10,068 bases of DNA from an uncultured Clostridia bacterium (lineage in GTDB: Bacteria > Bacillota_A > Clostridia > Christensenellales > Aristaeellaceae). Positions 1 to 5,825 of this stretch are shown here, one piece after another; positions within the stretch are counted from its first letter, which is position 1; the number at the start of each line of letters is the position of its first letter. The notes under the pieces were generated by a model, which had not been told where the DNA came from, did not search any database, and saw nothing but the letters and a program-made list of their open reading frames with translations. A program made the position numbers and the translations under genes. The DNA lies in assembly GCA_945871545.1 (NCBI GenBank), contig CAMBWJ010000037.1, positions 1 through 10,068 on the forward strand. The letters run 5' to 3'.

Positions 1-93
1 GATTTCTTGCGTCCGTTAACCGTAGGGCGGGATGCCCTCATCCCGCCGGCGGCGAGGTGCCGCAGCCGGTTGCCTGTCGGCGCTTGAGCGAAC

Positions 94-130
94 GCAGCTC
101 CATCCCCATAGATCTGAGGGATGGAGCTGC
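94..130 (+). other. H3 hairpin of repeat unit 1, possible terminator
   Basis: A perfect 13 bp stem (94-106 with 118-130) closes the 11-base loop CATAGATCTGA. On the plus strand it is followed by the pyrimidine-rich TGTGTTCCTTTCC, which resembles a weak intrinsic terminator tail. The minus strand has no U-rich tail. The stem shares only 8 of 13 pairs with the second copy, yet both stems are perfect. Confidence 0.7.
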
Positions 131-166
131 TGTGTTCCTTTCCTTGCATGATTCCACTATTATCGC

Positions 167-199
167 GAAATCCGTCCCGGCAAGAATGGGACGGATTTC
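167..199. other. H4 hairpin of repeat unit 1
   Basis: GAAATCCGTCCC (167-178) pairs perfectly with 188-199 around a 9-base loop. No U tract follows on either strand, so it is not a typical terminator. The right arm merges into the start of the next repeat unit. Confidence 0.65.
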
Positions 200-285
200 T
201 TACGTCCGTTAACCGTAGGGCGGGATGCCCTCATCCCACCGGCGGCGAGGCGCCGCAGCCAGTAGCTGTCGCGCTTTGAATGAAC

Positions 286-322
286 GCACCCCTGCCCCCA
301 TAGATCAGAGGGGCAGGGGTGC
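286..322 (+). other. H3 hairpin of repeat unit 2, possible terminator
   Basis: A perfect 13 bp stem (286-298 with 310-322) closes the loop CATAGATCAGA, which differs from the unit 1 loop by one base. Five base pairs differ from unit 1, and each change is compensated on the other arm. The plus-strand tail TGTGTTTCTCTCC matches the tail of unit 1. Confidence 0.7.
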
Positions 323-358
323 TGTGTTTCTCTCCCTGCGGCGGGTTCGCATTTCCCC

Positions 359-391
359 GAAATCCATCCCGTAGATTATGGGATGGATTTC
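359..391. other. H4 hairpin of repeat unit 2
   Basis: GAAATCCATCCC (359-370) pairs perfectly with 380-391 around a 9-base loop unrelated to the loop in unit 1. One G-C pair of unit 1 is an A-T pair here. It is the first stable hairpin downstream of the S66 gene on the minus strand, but it lacks a U tract. Confidence 0.65.
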
Positions 392-432
392 TTACGTCCG
401 GTTTTGGGGAAAGTGTGGGGGATTCCAATCCA

Positions 433-1485
433 TCAAAAATCGGTATTATATTTCTCTCCGTAATCAAAGGTAATCCGCTGCGCATCCGCATCCACGGTGG
501 CCTGCACGCCGAAGGGCAGGATGCAGCGCGGCGTGGCGTGGCCCACGTTGAGGTTGGCCACGATGGGCAGCGCCGGATTGTCCACCTCTTCGACGATGAT
601 CCGCTTGTATTCCTCGAAGAACACCTCGTCCATGGGCTTTCCGCAGAGCACGCCCGACACGACCCCGAACACCCCCGTACGCTTCAGGGCCTCCAGCATG
701 CGGCGGTAATGCTCCGGGCTGGTGCGCTCCTCGCTGGTCTCCAGCAGCAGAATCTTGCCCCGCCAGTCGTCCAGGCTGGGAAACAGGCCGTATCTTTCGC
801 AGACAGCCACGCTGTCGGGATAGCGGTCGCCATTGAAGATGTCATAGAGGGTCTCCAGACAGCCGCCCAGAATCTTTCCGCGGAACACCGGCGCGCCCTG
901 GAGCAGTTGGAAGCCCTCGTTTGCATGGCGCTTGCGCGGCGTGCCGACGGCATTCACCGACCAGTCCGTGCGCTCCTCATACCATACGTCGCTGGGCACG
1001 ATCTCCCGGATGCGCCCGGTGCGCAGCAGCTCCTCGAAGTAGCGCGCCGTGTAGGGGAGCATTTCGTCCTCCATCTCGCACACGTCGGCGAGGAAGGACT
1101 GGCCGTAGAAGGTGTTCAGCCCCAGTTTGTGCAGCATCAGGTGGTTCATCGTGGTGTCGGAAAAGCCCAGAAAGATCTTTTTCCGCAGCGCCCGCCTGAG
1201 CGCGTCGTTTTCAAACAGATGCGGCGCGAGGCGGTAGGTGTCGTCGCCGCCAATGGCGCAGAGGATCATGTCGATGGAGTCGTCCTGAAAGGCCTGAATC
1301 AGATCCTCCGCGCGCTTCTCCGGGTGATTTTTCACATATTCAATGCCCGCCTGCGCGTGGGGCATCATCTTCACGTTCACGCCGCAGGCTTCCAGCCGCT
1401 TCAGGCCGATGTCCACCTCGTGCTTTACAAAGTCCTCGCCGATGGTGCCCGCAGACAGGCTCACGATTGCGATGTTCCTTACCAT
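433..1485 (-). CDS. S66 family LD-carboxypeptidase (MccF/LdcA-like)
   Basis: The protein has 350 residues, the normal length for peptidase family S66. These serine enzymes cut the amide bond before a C-terminal D-amino acid in muropeptides (LdcA) or inactivate microcin C-type peptide-nucleotides (MccF). The expected Ser-Glu-His triad is visible: Ser109 in GFSDTT, a candidate Glu249 in LLLETSEE, and His316 in NVGHATP. The N-terminal half carries IGGDDT (78-83), as in the MccF-like branch rather than the RGGYG of classical LdcA. There is no signal peptide, so it should be cytoplasmic. The start is supported by GGAGG at 1494-1498, 8 nt upstream. The start codon overlaps the end of the Nudix gene by 7 bp, implying translational coupling as the last gene of the operon. 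Family assignment is firm. The choice between muropeptide recycling and antibiotic resistance cannot be made from sequence. Confidence 0.9.
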   Translation of the reverse strand: MVRNIAIVSLSAGTIGEDFVKHEVDIGLKRLEACGVNVKMMPHAQAGIEYVKNHPEKRAEDLIQAFQDDSIDMILCAIGGDDTYRLAPHLFENDALRRALRKKIFLGFSDTTMNHLMLHKLGLNTFYGQSFLADVCEMEDEMLPYTARYFEELLRTGRIREIVPSDVWYEERTDWSVNAVGTPRKRHANEGFQLLQGAPVFRGKILGGCLETLYDIFNGDRYPDSVAVCERYGLFPSLDDWRGKILLLETSEERTSPEHYRRMLEALKRTGVFGVVSGVLCGKPMDEVFFEEYKRIIVEEVDNPALPIVANLNVGHATPRCILPFGVQATVDADAQRITFDYGEKYNTDF

Positions 1486-1871
1486 ATGTTTCCCCTCCTT
1501 CGCAGCTCCGCCAGAAACAGCCGGTCGGCAGGGCAGAAATCCCCATCCGTGGCCTCATCAAGCGCGATCCAGCGCAGGCCGTTGTGCTCCAGCAGCTGCG
1601 GCTCTCCCTGAACGATGGACGCGCCGTAGAGCGTCAGGTGCACCGTCAGCTCCGGGTAGGCGTAGGTCACGTCCGCGACCTGCTCCTGCACCTCCACGTC
1701 GATGCCCAGCTCCTCCCGCAATTCACGCTTCAATGCCTGCTCTCCGGTCTCGCCGCTCTCCACCTTGCCGCCCGCGAACTCCCATAGAAGCCCCCGGGCC
1801 TTGTGCGCCGGGCGCTGGCAGATCAGAAAGCGCTCTCCGTCCCGAACCAGTCCCGCAACAACCTCCAGCAT
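1479..1871 (-). CDS. Nudix hydrolase, MutT/8-oxo-dGTPase-like
   Basis: A small single-domain protein of 130 residues, the typical size of MutT. The Nudix box is complete: G35-x5-E41-x7-R49-E50-L51-x-E53-E54-x-G56-I57, which binds the metal and hydrolyses nucleoside diphosphates linked to another group. The segment LLWEFAGGK ahead of the box and the late ALDEA are typical of the MutT/8-oxo-dGTP diphosphatase branch, which sanitises oxidised nucleotides. Substrate specificity is nonetheless hard to infer in this family. Two in-frame ATGs exist at 1877 and 1871. I chose 1871 because AGGAG at 1879-1883 then sits 7 nt away; from 1877 it would be only 1 nt. The gene starts just after the ammonia-lyase stop and overlaps the S66 start by 7 bp, so it is the middle gene of a three-gene operon. 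Confidence 0.88.
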   Translation of the reverse strand: MLEVVAGLVRDGERFLICQRPAHKARGLLWEFAGGKVESGETGEQALKRELREELGIDVEVQEQVADVTYAYPELTVHLTLYGASIVQGEPQLLEHNGLRWIALDEATDGDFCPADRLFLAELRRRGNIW

Positions 1872-1878
1872 GTGCATT

Positions 1879-1883
1879 CTCCT
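1879..1883 (-). promoter_or_regulatory. Ribosome binding site deciding the Nudix start
   Basis: AGGAG on the minus strand lies 7 nt before the ATG at 1871 and only 1 nt before the ATG at 1877. It therefore favours the shorter protein. It begins 2 nt after the stop codon of the ammonia-lyase gene. Confidence 0.7.
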
Positions 1884-1884
1884 T

Positions 1885-3105
1885 TCAGCGCAGGTTGGGA
1901 TGCGCGCCGTCCCACACGATGCGCCGGTAGTTCTCCCGGTCGGTGTCGCCCTCGGTGCTGATCAGCAGCATACGCGCGTCCGGGCCGAAGTTCAGCCTCT
2001 CCCGCAGCTCCGCGAGCTCGGGGTTGACCATGATCTCCCGCAGCGCGCCCGCGGTGGACGCGCCGGATTCCCCGGAGATGATGCGCGCGTCCCCCGGCAG
2101 TGGGTTCCCCAGCATGCGCATGCCGCCCGCAGCGGCGCTGTCCGGCATGGACAGGAACGCGTCGGCGTATGCGTCCAGAATCCGCCAGCTCACCGTGGAG
2201 GGCTCGCCGCAGGCAAGGCCTGCCATGATCGTGGGCATGTCGCCGGTCACGAAGCGGAGTTTCCCGTCATCTGCACGGGCGGTGCGCAGGATGCAGTCGG
2301 CGGCGTTCGGCTCCACGATCACGCTCACCGGGCGCGCATCGCCGCGCTTTGCGGCGTAGTAACCCAGCATTGCTCCGGCAAAGGAGCCCACGCCCGCCTG
2401 CAGCAGGATGTGGGTGGGCGCATCCTCGCCCATTTCCATGAGCTGCGCGTCGATCTCCCGGGCGATGGTGGTGTAGCCCTGCATGATGCGGGTGGGAATC
2501 TCCTCGTAGCCGTCCCAGGCGGTGTCCTGGGTCAGAATCCAGCCGTTCTCCCGGGCGTGCTGCTCCGCAAGGTGCACGCAGCCGTCGTAATTGCAGTCCA
2601 GAATCGAGGCCTGCGCGCCCTGACGGCGCACGTTCTCCAGTCGCTCCGCTGCGGTGCCCCTGGGCATGTACACCACGCAGCGCTGGCCCAGCCGCCGGGC
2701 CATCCATGCCACGCCACGGCCATGGTTGCCGTCGGTGGCGGTGATGAAGGTCACATCGCCCAGCTTCTTACGCGTCTGCGCGCTGGCGAGAAAGTCGAAG
2801 CTGCAATCGTCGATGCTCCGCCCCAGCTTCTCCGCAAGGCAGCAGCCCATGGCGTAGCCGCCTCCCAGCACCTTGAAGGCGTTCAGGTCGAAGCGCCGGG
2901 ACTCGTCCTTCACGTACACGCGCCCCACGCCCAGCGCCCCTGCGAGGCCGTCCAGGCGCATAAGCGGCGTGGGAGCGTAGCCGGGAAAGCCCGCGTGGAA
3001 GCGCTGCGCACGTGCCGCCGCCCCGTCGCCCACGGCATGCAGCTCCGCCGCCGGACGCGTCCCACGGCTCCGAAGCACATATTCAAACGCGTTTTGCTGG
3101 TTCAT
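1885..3105 (-). CDS. dpaL: Diaminopropionate ammonia-lyase
   Basis: A fold-type II PLP enzyme of 406 residues, close to E. coli YgeX/DpaL (about 398). It converts 2,3-diaminopropionate to pyruvate and two ammonia molecules in the cytoplasm. The PLP lysine is Lys78 in the hallmark LNAFKVLGGGYA. The TDGNHGRG segment (124-131) carries Asp125, equivalent to the aspartate needed for D-isomer turnover in the E. coli enzyme, and Asn127 next to the cofactor. QAGVGSFAG (236-244) is the expected phosphate-binding loop, and SGESGAS (344-350) is a late conserved segment. The start has GGAGGT at 3115-3120, 10 nt upstream. It is the first gene of the operon with the Nudix and S66 genes. In other bacteria ygeX sits with purine or amino-acid degradation genes; that context is absent here. 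A threonine synthase or serine dehydratase is less likely because of the exact LNAFK and TDGNHGRG motifs. Confidence 0.93.
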   Translation of the reverse strand: MNQQNAFEYVLRSRGTRPAAELHAVGDGAAARAQRFHAGFPGYAPTPLMRLDGLAGALGVGRVYVKDESRRFDLNAFKVLGGGYAMGCCLAEKLGRSIDDCSFDFLASAQTRKKLGDVTFITATDGNHGRGVAWMARRLGQRCVVYMPRGTAAERLENVRRQGAQASILDCNYDGCVHLAEQHARENGWILTQDTAWDGYEEIPTRIMQGYTTIAREIDAQLMEMGEDAPTHILLQAGVGSFAGAMLGYYAAKRGDARPVSVIVEPNAADCILRTARADDGKLRFVTGDMPTIMAGLACGEPSTVSWRILDAYADAFLSMPDSAAAGGMRMLGNPLPGDARIISGESGASTAGALREIMVNPELAELRERLNFGPDARMLLISTEGDTDRENYRRIVWDGAHPNLR

Positions 3106-3143
3106 CTCATTCGCACCTCCGGCATGAATTGGTTCCTATCGGC

Positions 3144-3172
3144 AGGATAGCACATTTCCGCGTGAAAGTAAA
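3144..3172 (-). promoter_or_regulatory. Promoter of the ammonia-lyase operon
   Basis: On the minus strand, TTTACT (3167-3172) and TATCCT (3144-3149) are separated by 17 nt. TGC directly before the -10 gives an extended -10. Each hexamer matches the sigma-A consensus at 4 of 6 positions. Transcription would begin near 3137, about 30 nt before the start codon. A short CGCGT/ACGCG inverted repeat (3159-3176) overlaps the -35, but it may be chance in GC-rich DNA. Confidence 0.6.
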
Positions 3173-3246
3173 CGCGCGGCGCGAAAAAGTTCACACAGCT
3201 CCGAACGCCGACCAATGTTAAGAAGAAAAAAAGTTGGGAAAAGCGG

Positions 3247-3275
3247 TTGACAAATGGAGCTGAGTTGCGTATAAT
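3247..3275 (+). promoter_or_regulatory. Consensus sigma-A promoter of the tRNA-Gln/Glu operon
   Basis: TTGACA (3247-3252) and TATAAT (3270-3275) are both perfect consensus hexamers with the optimal 17 nt spacer. Transcription should begin near 3282, leaving about 33 nt before tRNA-Gln. A GC-rich stretch follows the -10, as in stringently controlled stable-RNA promoters (inference). Confidence 0.9.
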
Positions 3276-3314
3276 ACTATTTGTCGGTCGGGCGCGTCGC
3301 GCTCGGTTGACGAT

Positions 3315-3388
3315 TGCCGAATTGTGTAATGGTAGCACCCATGACTCTGACTCATGTTGTCTAGGTTCGAATCCTAGTTCGGCAGCCA
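3315..3388 (+). tRNA. tRNA-Gln (anticodon CUG)
   Basis: A complete cloverleaf of 74 nt including an encoded CCA (3386-3388). The acceptor stem TGCCGAA/TTCGGCA starts with the weak U1-A72 pair used as an identity element by glutaminyl-tRNA synthetases, and the discriminator is G3385. The anticodon stem is 3340-3344/3352-3356 with CTG at 3347-3349, which reads CAG. The T stem is CTAGG/CCTAG around TTCGAAT. It is the first gene of a two-tRNA operon and lies 6 nt from tRNA-Glu. Like most Firmicutes, the organism may charge it indirectly through Glu-tRNA(Gln) amidation; the window does not show this. Confidence 0.97.
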
Positions 3389-3394
3389 GTACAA

Positions 3395-3469
3395 GCCTCC
3401 ATGGTCAAGCGGTTAAGACGTCGCCCTCTCACGGCGAAAACTGGGGTTCGAGTCCCCATGGAGGTGCCA
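3395..3469 (+). tRNA. tRNA-Glu (anticodon CUC)
   Basis: A complete 75 nt cloverleaf with encoded CCA (3467-3469). The acceptor is GCCTCCA (3395-3401) with TGGAGGT (3459-3465), and its terminal pair is a G1-U72 wobble. The anticodon stem is TCGCC/GGCGA with CTC at 3428-3430, reading GAG. The three-pair D stem GTC/GAC and the T stem TGGGG/CCCCA are normal for this species. It shares the promoter of tRNA-Gln and is followed at once by an intrinsic terminator. Confidence 0.97.
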
Positions 3470-3471
3470 GT

Positions 3472-3508
3472 ATCGCCCGGTTCTCAAAAGAGAATCGGGC
3501 GATTTTTT
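3472..3508 (+). terminator. Intrinsic terminator of the tRNA-Gln/Glu operon
   Basis: A 14 bp stem (3472-3485 with 3490-3503, one G-U pair) closes an AAAA loop. It is followed by a run of T ending at 3508. It begins 3 nt after the CCA of tRNA-Glu. Confidence 0.92.
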
Positions 3509-3516
3509 ATGCCATG

Positions 3517-3547
3517 AACCCCATGCCCTGCGTGGGGTTTTGTTGTA
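3517..3547 (+). terminator. Possible backup terminator
   Basis: AACCCCATG (3517-3525) pairs with CGTGGGGTT (3531-3539), with one U-G pair. The T-rich TTTTGTTGT tail fits a second plus-strand terminator just behind the main one. On the minus strand there is no T tail. Confidence 0.45.
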
Positions 3548-3601
3548 CAAAAGCGGCCAGCAGCGTAAAGCTACTGGCCGTGAAAAGTATTTTCTTTTCA
3601 C
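3541..3601 (-). terminator. Double hairpin, probable terminator of transketolase
   Basis: Read on the minus strand, GTGAAAAG/CTTTTCAC (3580-3601, 8 bp) is followed directly by CGGCCAGTAGC/GCTGCTGGCCG (3554-3580, 11 bp, one wobble). The tail CTTTTGT comes next. The second stem with its short U run is a plausible intrinsic terminator. The first stem abuts it. It faces the tRNA operon terminators, so the two operons end convergently in about 130 bp. Confidence 0.55.
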
Positions 3602-3660
3602 CGTCCTCCCGATATGCAAGCAATGGCTGCGGAGGACAGCTCTGCCGGAGGGCGCAGGTC

Positions 3661-5634
3661 TTACTTGCCCAGCACCTTCCTGGCGGTGGCGGCGACGTTC
3701 TCGGCGGTGAAGCCGTACTCCTTGAAGAGCAGGCCTGCCGGAGCGGATGCGCCGAAGTGGTCCAGGGTGACGGTCGCGCCATCCAGACCGACGTACTTGT
3801 GCCAGCCGAAGCTCGCGGCGGCCTCGACGGCGACGCGGGCGCGCACGGCTGCGGGCATGACGGACTCCTTGTACTCGTCGGACTGGGCCTCAAACAGCTC
3901 GAAGGACGGCATGGAGATGACGCGGGCGTCGATGCCCTCGGCCTTCAGCTGTGCCTGTGCGCCGATGCACTGCTCCACCTCGGAGCCGGAGGCCATCAGC
4001 AGCACGTCGGGGGTGGCCTTCTCGCAATCGGAGATGATGTAGCCGCCCTTGAGGGCATTCGCGCCGCTGTTCTCGTAGAGCGGCAGGTTCTGGCGGGTGA
4101 GCACCAGGGCCACGGGATGATTCTCGGTCATTGCGGCGATCCAGCCGGCGGCAACCTCCTTGTTGTCCGCGGGGCGGAACACGATCAGGCCCGGAACGGC
4201 GCGCAGGCCGGCCAGGTGCTCGATCGGCTGATGGGTCGGGCCATCCTCGCCGACGCCGATGGAGTCGTGGGTGAGCATGTAGGGAACGCCCAGGTTCATG
4301 ATGGAGCTCATGCGCATGGCGTTCTTCATGTAGTCAGAGAATACGAAGAAGGTGGCGCAGTAGGAGCGCAGGCCGCCGTGCAGACGGATGCCGTTGCAGA
4401 TGGCCGCCATGGCGTGCTCGCGGACGCCGAAGTGGATGTTGTCGCCTTCGGGAGTCTCGGCAGAGAAGTCGCCCTTGCCCTTCATGTAGCTCTTGTTGGA
4501 GGGAGACAGGTCGGCGGAGCCGCCGAACAGGTTCGGCACGTACTTGGTCAGGCGATTGAGCACTTCGCCGCCGGAGGCGCGGGTTGCACCGCCCTTTTCA
4601 AAGGCGAACAGATCGTCGCACTTGGTCAGATCCGGGAGCTCATCGCTCATCCACTTGTCGAACTCAGCCTTCAGCTCGGGATAGGCCTTGGCATACTCGG
4701 CCATCATGTCGTTCCATGCCTGCTGGGCAGCCGCGCCGCGCTGTGCGGTCTCGGCGGTGCAGTCATAGACCTCCTGGGGAACCGCGAAGGGCTCCTCGCA
4801 GGGCCACTGAAGGGTCTGCTTGGTCAGCTTGATGTTCTCCTCGCCCAGAGGTTCGCCGTGGGAGGACGCCTGGCCCTGCTTCGGGGAGCCATAGCCGATG
4901 GCGGTGTGGCACACGATCAGGGTGGGCTTGTCGCTCTTCTTGGCGACGGTGATGGCTGCGTTGACCTGGCACCAGCAGTTGCCTTCCTTGACGTCGATGA
5001 CGTTCCAGCCGTAGGCGCGGAAGCGCGCGGGCACGTCCTCGCGGAAGGCGATGTCGGTGTCGCCCTCGATGGAGATCTCGTTGTCATCGTAGAGCGCGAT
5101 CAGCTTGTTCAGCTTGAGGGTGCCGGCCAGGGAGCATGCCTCGTGGGAGATGCCCTCCATCATGCAGCCGTCGCCCAGGATGCAGTAGGTGTAGTGGTCG
5201 ACCACCGGGAAGCCCTCGCGGTTGAACTTGGCGGCCAGATGCTTTTCCGCCATGGCCATGCCGACCGCGTTTGCGATGCCCTGGCCCAGCGGGCCGGTGG
5301 TGGTTTCAACGCCGATGGTGTGGCCATACTCCGGATGGCCGGGGGTCTTGGAGCCGAACTGGCGGAACTGCTTGAGGTCCTCAATGGTCAGGCCGTATCC
5401 GAACAGGTGCAGAAGGCTGTAGATCAGCATAGAACCGTGGCCGGAGGAGAGCACGAAGCGGTCGCGGTCGGTCCACTTGGGATCGGCGGGGTTGTGCTTC
5501 ATCTGCTTGCCCCAAACGGCATATGCGGCCGGTGCGGCGCCCATGGGCATTCCGGGATGGCCGGAATTCGCCTTCTGAACTGCCTCGGCGGAAAGGATGC
5601 GGATGGCATTGACGACCAACTGTTCATGATTCAT
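3661..5634 (-). CDS. tkt: Transketolase
   Basis: A 657-residue enzyme, full length for bacterial transketolase, moving two-carbon ketol units between sugar phosphates in the pentose phosphate pathway with thiamine diphosphate and a divalent metal. The N-terminal pyrophosphate-binding domain shows SGHPGMPMG (24-32) with His26, SSGHGS (63-68) with His66, and the cofactor motif from GDG (154-156) to NEIS (185-188). The central pyrimidine-binding domain has [12 protein letters not shown] (370-381) and the catalytic glutamate Glu406 in FGVREHAM. The substrate-binding [16 protein letters not shown] (455-470) follows, then a C-terminal domain from about 535. The start is backed by AGGAG at 5645-5649, 10 nt upstream. 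It has its own promoter 117 bp upstream, a long leader and a terminator, so it is probably a single-gene unit behind the mutase gene. Enzymes of this branch can be specific isoforms (tktA or tktB), which sequence alone does not separate. Confidence 0.97.
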   Translation of the reverse strand: MNHEQLVVNAIRILSAEAVQKANSGHPGMPMGAAPAAYAVWGKQMKHNPADPKWTDRDRFVLSSGHGSMLIYSLLHLFGYGLTIEDLKQFRQFGSKTPGHPEYGHTIGVETTTGPLGQGIANAVGMAMAEKHLAAKFNREGFPVVDHYTYCILGDGCMMEGISHEACSLAGTLKLNKLIALYDDNEISIEGDTDIAFREDVPARFRAYGWNVIDVKEGNCWCQVNAAITVAKKSDKPTLIVCHTAIGYGSPKQGQASSHGEPLGEENIKLTKQTLQWPCEEPFAVPQEVYDCTAETAQRGAAAQQAWNDMMAEYAKAYPELKAEFDKWMSDELPDLTKCDDLFAFEKGGATRASGGEVLNRLTKYVPNLFGGSADLSPSNKSYMKGKGDFSAETPEGDNIHFGVREHAMAAICNGIRLHGGLRSYCATFFVFSDYMKNAMRMSSIMNLGVPYMLTHDSIGVGEDGPTHQPIEHLAGLRAVPGLIVFRPADNKEVAAGWIAAMTENHPVALVLTRQNLPLYENSGANALKGGYIISDCEKATPDVLLMASGSEVEQCIGAQAQLKAEGIDARVISMPSFELFEAQSDEYKESVMPAAVRARVAVEAAASFGWHKYVGLDGATVTLDHFGASAPAGLLFKEYGFTAENVAATARKVLGK

Positions 5635-5689
5635 GGTAATGCATCTCCTGTCTGTGTATTGTAAGTGAAGGTAGAATGATACGCTTCAT

Positions 5690-5738
5690 GCCGCCTGCGC
5701 CCATGGATGCGGCGGCGCGGAATTCCCATAAGGGAATC
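5690..5738 (-). promoter_or_regulatory. Two hairpins in the transketolase leader
   Basis: In the roughly 110 nt untranslated leader, GATTCCC/GGGAATT (5721-5738, loop TTAT) lies right after the predicted start of transcription. GCCGCC/GGCGGC (5690-5716) follows. Neither has a U tract and neither covers the ribosome binding site at 5645-5649. They match no riboswitch I recognise and may only stabilise the message. Confidence 0.4.
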
Positions 5739-5750
5739 TTCCTCATCAAT

Positions 5751-5779
5751 ATTATACCATATTGTGAAACTTTGGAAAA
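5751..5779 (-). promoter_or_regulatory. Transketolase promoter (extended -10)
   Basis: On the minus strand TATAAT (5751-5756) is a perfect -10, preceded by TGG to give an extended -10. At 17 nt spacing the -35 is the weak TTTTCC (5774-5779); at 16 nt it would be TTTCCA. Transcription should begin near 5744. This separates tkt from the mutase gene that ends at 5826. Confidence 0.7.
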
Positions 5780-5790
5780 GTTCCTTCACA
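5763..5790. promoter_or_regulatory. Interrupted palindrome over the transketolase -35
   Basis: TGTGAA (5763-5768) mirrors TTCACA (5785-5790), and inside it ACTT (5769-5772) mirrors AAGT (5778-5781), offset by three bases on the right. The palindrome covers the -35 region, where a repressor would block polymerase. The outer arms are 16 bp apart, unlike the 6 bp gap of CRP-type sites with TGTGA/TCACA. The binding protein is unknown. Confidence 0.4.
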
Positions 5791-5825
5791 GGATTTTTTA
5801 TCGAAATTCAGGGCTTTTGTGCAAT

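Larger units (their letters stand above)
1..400. repeat. Tandem array of a ~193 bp structured repeat
   Basis: No gene is visible here. Unit 1 (1-193) and unit 2 (194-385) are tandem copies. A third begins at 386 and loses similarity after about 400. The window opens inside the right arm of a hairpin, so at least one more copy probably lies to the left. The first 67 bases of the two units differ at three positions by eye. The rest is more diverged but keeps four hairpins in the same order. H1 is GGCGGGATG/CATCCCGCC (26-47, repeated at 219-240, where one pair becomes a C-A mismatch). H2 is GCGGC/GCCGC (49-63, 242-256). H3 is 13 bp (94-130, 286-322) and H4 is 12 bp (167-199, 359-391). H3 and H4 vary by paired substitutions. 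No convincing open reading frame or promoter is seen inside a unit. It may be a REP-like intergenic element, a set of small RNA genes, or the 3' region of the S66 operon. Confidence 0.85.

Noticed and set aside
1..400. CRISPR array
   Set aside because: The repeat period is about 193 bp with diverged copies and internal hairpins, not short identical repeats with unique spacers, and no cas gene is near.
319..1611. Long plus-strand frames opposite the S66, ammonia-lyase, transketolase and mutase genes
   Set aside because: They are antisense shadows favoured by high GC. Their translations show no family motif, while the minus-strand proteins carry complete catalytic motifs.
3102..3338. 78-codon minus-strand frame over the tRNA promoter
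   Set aside because: It overlaps the tRNA-Gln gene and both promoters and has no family motif.
5763..5790. CRP binding site from the TGTGA/TCACA arms
   Set aside because: The gap between the arms is far wider than the 6 bp of CRP sites.
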